Source: Mesorhizobium sp. (lineage in GTDB: Bacteria > Pseudomonadota > Alphaproteobacteria > Rhizobiales > Rhizobiaceae). Taken from it: a DNA stretch of 7,745 nt. The first letter of the stretch is position 1. Each line of letters starts with the position of its first letter. Under the pieces are notes generated by a model, which was not told the origin of the DNA, made no database searches, and saw nothing but the letters and a program-made list of their open reading frames with translations. The DNA is taken from assembly GCA_030698645.1 (NCBI GenBank), contig JAUYMV010000312.1, positions 1 to 7,745 on the forward strand, read 5' to 3'. Both the position numbers and the translations under genes were made by a program. Below are positions 6,549 to 7,745 of this stretch, one piece after another.

Positions 6549-6587
6549 GTGCGTCATTCAAAGCACCGCGTGGTAGAATGTCACTAA
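6549..6587 (+). CDS. Candidate 12-codon leader peptide ahead of the oxygenase gene
   Basis: AAGGAGG at 6534-6540 is the strongest Shine-Dalgarno sequence of the region, yet it is 37 bases from the oxygenase ATG. At the ideal distance of eight bases stands a GTG (6549). It opens a 12-codon frame (MRHSKHRVVECH) ending at TAA 6585-6587, just past the oxygenase start at 6578. A ribosome finishing this leader would be placed on the next start codon, which itself has no good ribosome site. This arrangement suggests translational coupling or leader-peptide control. It is an inference; no family is recognised. Confidence 0.35.
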   Translation: MRHSKHRVVECH

Positions 6588-7234
6588 GGATCAGAGATGA
6601 GATCCGAAAAAGTGGCTATCTGTTTTGCGGCAGTTATCGGTCGAACGACAGCATCGTTGAGATCGCGGAGCATTTCGGCAAGCCTCTGGTCCCGTGGGAA
6701 GATGGACTCGTCCAGACGCTCGTGCCGAGGACCGAGGCTGCGCCCAACAGCTATAGCGGCATTTACGGCCTCGGCCATTTCCCGTTCCATTCGGATCTCG
6801 CCCACTGGCGCACGCCGCCGCGCTACCTCCTTTTGCGTTGCATCACCGGGTATGCGGATGTACCGACGCTCATGATCGACGGGCACGACCTCATCGACGC
6901 CGTCACCCTCGACATTCTGTCTCGGGCCATCTTCAAACCGCGCCGGCCGCGCGACGGAAGCGTTTCACTCATTCGACTCTGTGAGCCTATGGATGATGTC
7001 GTTCGGGTTCGTTGGGACGAGGTGTTCCTGAAGCCGGCGAGCAGGATCGGCGAAGTCGCCGACGTGCGTGTTCGCGAGTGGCTTTCGACACGCACGCCGA
7101 CCGCAGTGTCCCTGGCCAAACCCCACGACATTCTACTCATCGACAATTGGCGGATGCTGCATGCCCGCTCCCAGATCCTTCCCGGACGAGAGAGCCGGAT
7201 GATCGAACGCGTCTATTTGGAGGAGCTGCATTGA
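6578..7234 (+). CDS. TauD/TfdA-family Fe(II)/2-oxoglutarate-dependent oxygenase, short form
   Basis: This is a cytoplasmic oxygenase that should use Fe(II), O2 and 2-oxoglutarate to hydroxylate or otherwise oxidise an unknown substrate. The 218-residue product has the opening motif GYLFCGSYRS (about 13-22). The metal-binding His71-x-Asp73 lies in FPFHSDLAHWRTPPRYLLLRC. The distal His195 sits in DNWRMLHARS, and Arg207 and Arg211 sit 12 and 16 residues later, near the positions that bind 2-oxoglutarate in TauD. All core residues are present, so it is probably active. It is shorter than TauD (about 280 residues), mainly at the N terminus and between the motifs. The ATG at 6578 has no strong ribosome site and may depend on the overlapping leader frame. 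Its stop overlaps the TTG start of the HEPN-type gene, so the two are probably made together. The substrate is unknown; small molecules, peptides, proteins or nucleic acids are all possible. Confidence 0.85.
   Translation: MSLRIRDEIRKSGYLFCGSYRSNDSIVEIAEHFGKPLVPWEDGLVQTLVPRTEAAPNSYSGIYGLGHFPFHSDLAHWRTPPRYLLLRCITGYADVPTLMIDGHDLIDAVTLDILSRAIFKPRRPRDGSVSLIRLCEPMDDVVRVRWDEVFLKPASRIGEVADVRVREWLSTRTPTAVSLAKPHDILLIDNWRMLHARSQILPGRESRMIERVYLEELH
7219..7225 (+). promoter_or_regulatory. Strong ribosome-binding site that decides a TTG start
   Basis: GGAGGAG ends five bases before the TTG at 7231, inside the last codons of the oxygenase gene. It is the main reason to start the next gene at TTG 7231 and not at the first in-frame ATG (7318), which lacks such a site. 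Confidence 0.8.
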
Positions 7235-7745
7235 AGAAGTCGATCTCACCCGGGCCAACGCCGGCTTCGTGCGATCCGGACGCGCTCTATCTCAAGGCAG
7301 AGCGCTACATCCAACATATGAGCACCTTCGACAGCGACGACTGGGAGTATGCTTTGTGGTCCAGCCTTGCACTCGAGTTTCTCGCCCGCGCCGCGCTTGC
7401 CAATGTCAGTCCCGCCCTGGTCGCAGATACGGACAAAAGCTGGTCGAGCTTGTATCACGCGCTGGGATTCACCCCCACCGAGGAGCGGTTCGCGCCGAAA
7501 TCGATCGGGGTCAGCGAAGTCCTCAAGCGCCTCACTGCCATCCTCCCGGATTTCGCCAAAGAACATGAAAGCTTTGGCGTTCAGCACACGGGCCGCCGGA
7601 ACGCAGAGCTTCATTCTGGCGAGCTTGCCTTTGACGGGGTGAAGGGATCGTCCTGGCAGCCGCGCTTCTACCATACCTGCGAGATTCTCCTCGCCTCCAT
7701 GGGTGCGACGCTCAAGGATTTCCTCGGAAAGGATGAGGCAAGTGT
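7231..7745 (+). CDS. HEPN-motif protein, probable ribonuclease (3' end outside window)
   Basis: The frame from TTG 7231 is open to the window end (171 codons). A helical segment at about 36-60 (DWEYALWSSLALEFLARAALANVS) resembles the first core helices of HEPN domains. Residues 123-128, RNAELH, match the HEPN catalytic signature R-(polar)-x3-H (Rx4-6H), followed by SGE. A further Trp/Cys-rich helix follows (about 142-165, with RFYHTCEILLASMG). In this superfamily the Arg and His form a metal-independent RNase site, found in toxins, abortive-infection proteins and CRISPR effectors. The TTG overlaps the oxygenase stop (TTGA) and has an excellent ribosome site, so the pair is translationally coupled. 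Residues 1-20 are Pro-rich and probably flexible. Whether it is a lone HEPN domain or carries another domain downstream cannot be seen. Function as an RNase is inferred from the motif only. Confidence 0.75.
   Translation, partial: MKKSISPGPTPASCDPDALYLKAERYIQHMSTFDSDDWEYALWSSLALEFLARAALANVSPALVADTDKSWSSLYHALGFTPTEERFAPKSIGVSEVLKRLTAILPDFAKEHESFGVQHTGRRNAELHSGELAFDGVKGSSWQPRFYHTCEILLASMGATLKDFLGKDEAS

Larger units (their letters stand above)
6102..6577. other. Divergent intergenic region between tolQ and the oxygenase gene
   Basis: These 476 bases must hold the tolQ promoter (minus strand) and the promoter of the right-hand gene pair (plus strand). By hand count 6241-6300 is about 42% GC, against roughly 67% in sampled tol coding lines, so it looks like a regulatory core. 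It contains two inverted repeats and a TTAACCAT element, plus, nearer the oxygenase gene, a possible promoter and two very short reading frames. I see no convincing tolQ promoter. TTGACC on the minus strand (6250-6255) could be a -35 box, but no good -10 follows at 17 bases. No trace of ybgC, the usual upstream neighbour, is visible on the minus strand. Confidence 0.7.

Noticed and set aside
6597..6875. 92-codon plus-strand frame with an AAGGA site six bases before its ATG
   Set aside because: It is internal to the oxygenase gene in another frame, Ser/Arg-rich and without recognisable features. The oxygenase frame carries the conserved His/Asp motif across the same bases.
7246..7674. 142-codon minus-strand frame opposite the HEPN-type gene
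   Set aside because: The plus-strand frame has a strong ribosome site, coupling to the oxygenase gene and a recognisable catalytic motif; the antisense frame has none of these.
1..7745. tRNA or rRNA genes, CRISPR arrays, insertion-sequence ends, attachment sites
   Set aside because: I looked for cloverleaf-like sequences, regularly spaced repeats, transposase frames and paired terminal repeats and saw none in this window.

Overview
The window is about 65% GC and carries a complete Tol-Pal cell-envelope operon on the minus strand, in the order tolQ-tolR-tolA-tolB-pal-cpoB(ybgF)-tilS. On the right edge is an unrelated pair of genes on the plus strand. The gene order pal-cpoB-tilS, the Pro/Lys/Glu-rich TolA, and the Pal and TolB sequences point to an alphaproteobacterium of the order Rhizobiales, most likely a Mesorhizobium/Phyllobacteriaceae-type genome. 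This assignment is inferred from recognised proteins, not from a search.

Layout, left to right: 1-664 (minus) is the N-terminal half of tilS, which starts at a GTG overlapping the end of cpoB. 658-1674 (minus) is cpoB, the periplasmic coiled-coil/TPR partner of TolA. 1675-1826 holds a likely cpoB promoter and a very clear intrinsic terminator just after pal. 1827-2333 (minus) is pal. 2334-2501 is a non-coding gap with a strong hairpin after tolB and two GTTAAC palindromes upstream of pal. 2502-6101 (minus) holds tolB, tolA, tolR and tolQ with gaps of 24, 7 and 11 bases. 6102-6577 is a divergent intergenic region. It is relatively AT-rich at 6241-6300, contains two inverted repeats, and may encode a 28-residue Cys-rich peptide and a 12-codon leader. 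6578-7234 (plus) is a compact TauD/TfdA-type Fe(II)/2-oxoglutarate oxygenase. 7231-7745 (plus, running off the window) is a protein with a HEPN-type RNase motif, translated from a TTG codon that overlaps the oxygenase stop codon.

How the genes work together: TolQ and TolR form the proton-driven inner-membrane motor. TolA spans the periplasm. TolB and the outer-membrane lipoprotein Pal form the outer complex that tightens the envelope during division, and CpoB links this machine to peptidoglycan synthesis. TilS is a tRNA-modification enzyme that commonly neighbours this cluster in alphaproteobacteria.

The part that is not ordinary is the right end. The gene usually found upstream of tolQ (ybgC, often next to ruvB) is not seen. 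In its place is a translationally coupled oxygenase-HEPN pair, preceded by small-ORF candidates. An Fe(II)/2OG oxygenase coupled to a likely HEPN ribonuclease is not a combination I recognise from a characterised system. It is the best candidate here for an undescribed module (toxin/antitoxin-like, defence or RNA-directed). Its function cannot be deduced from this window alone.
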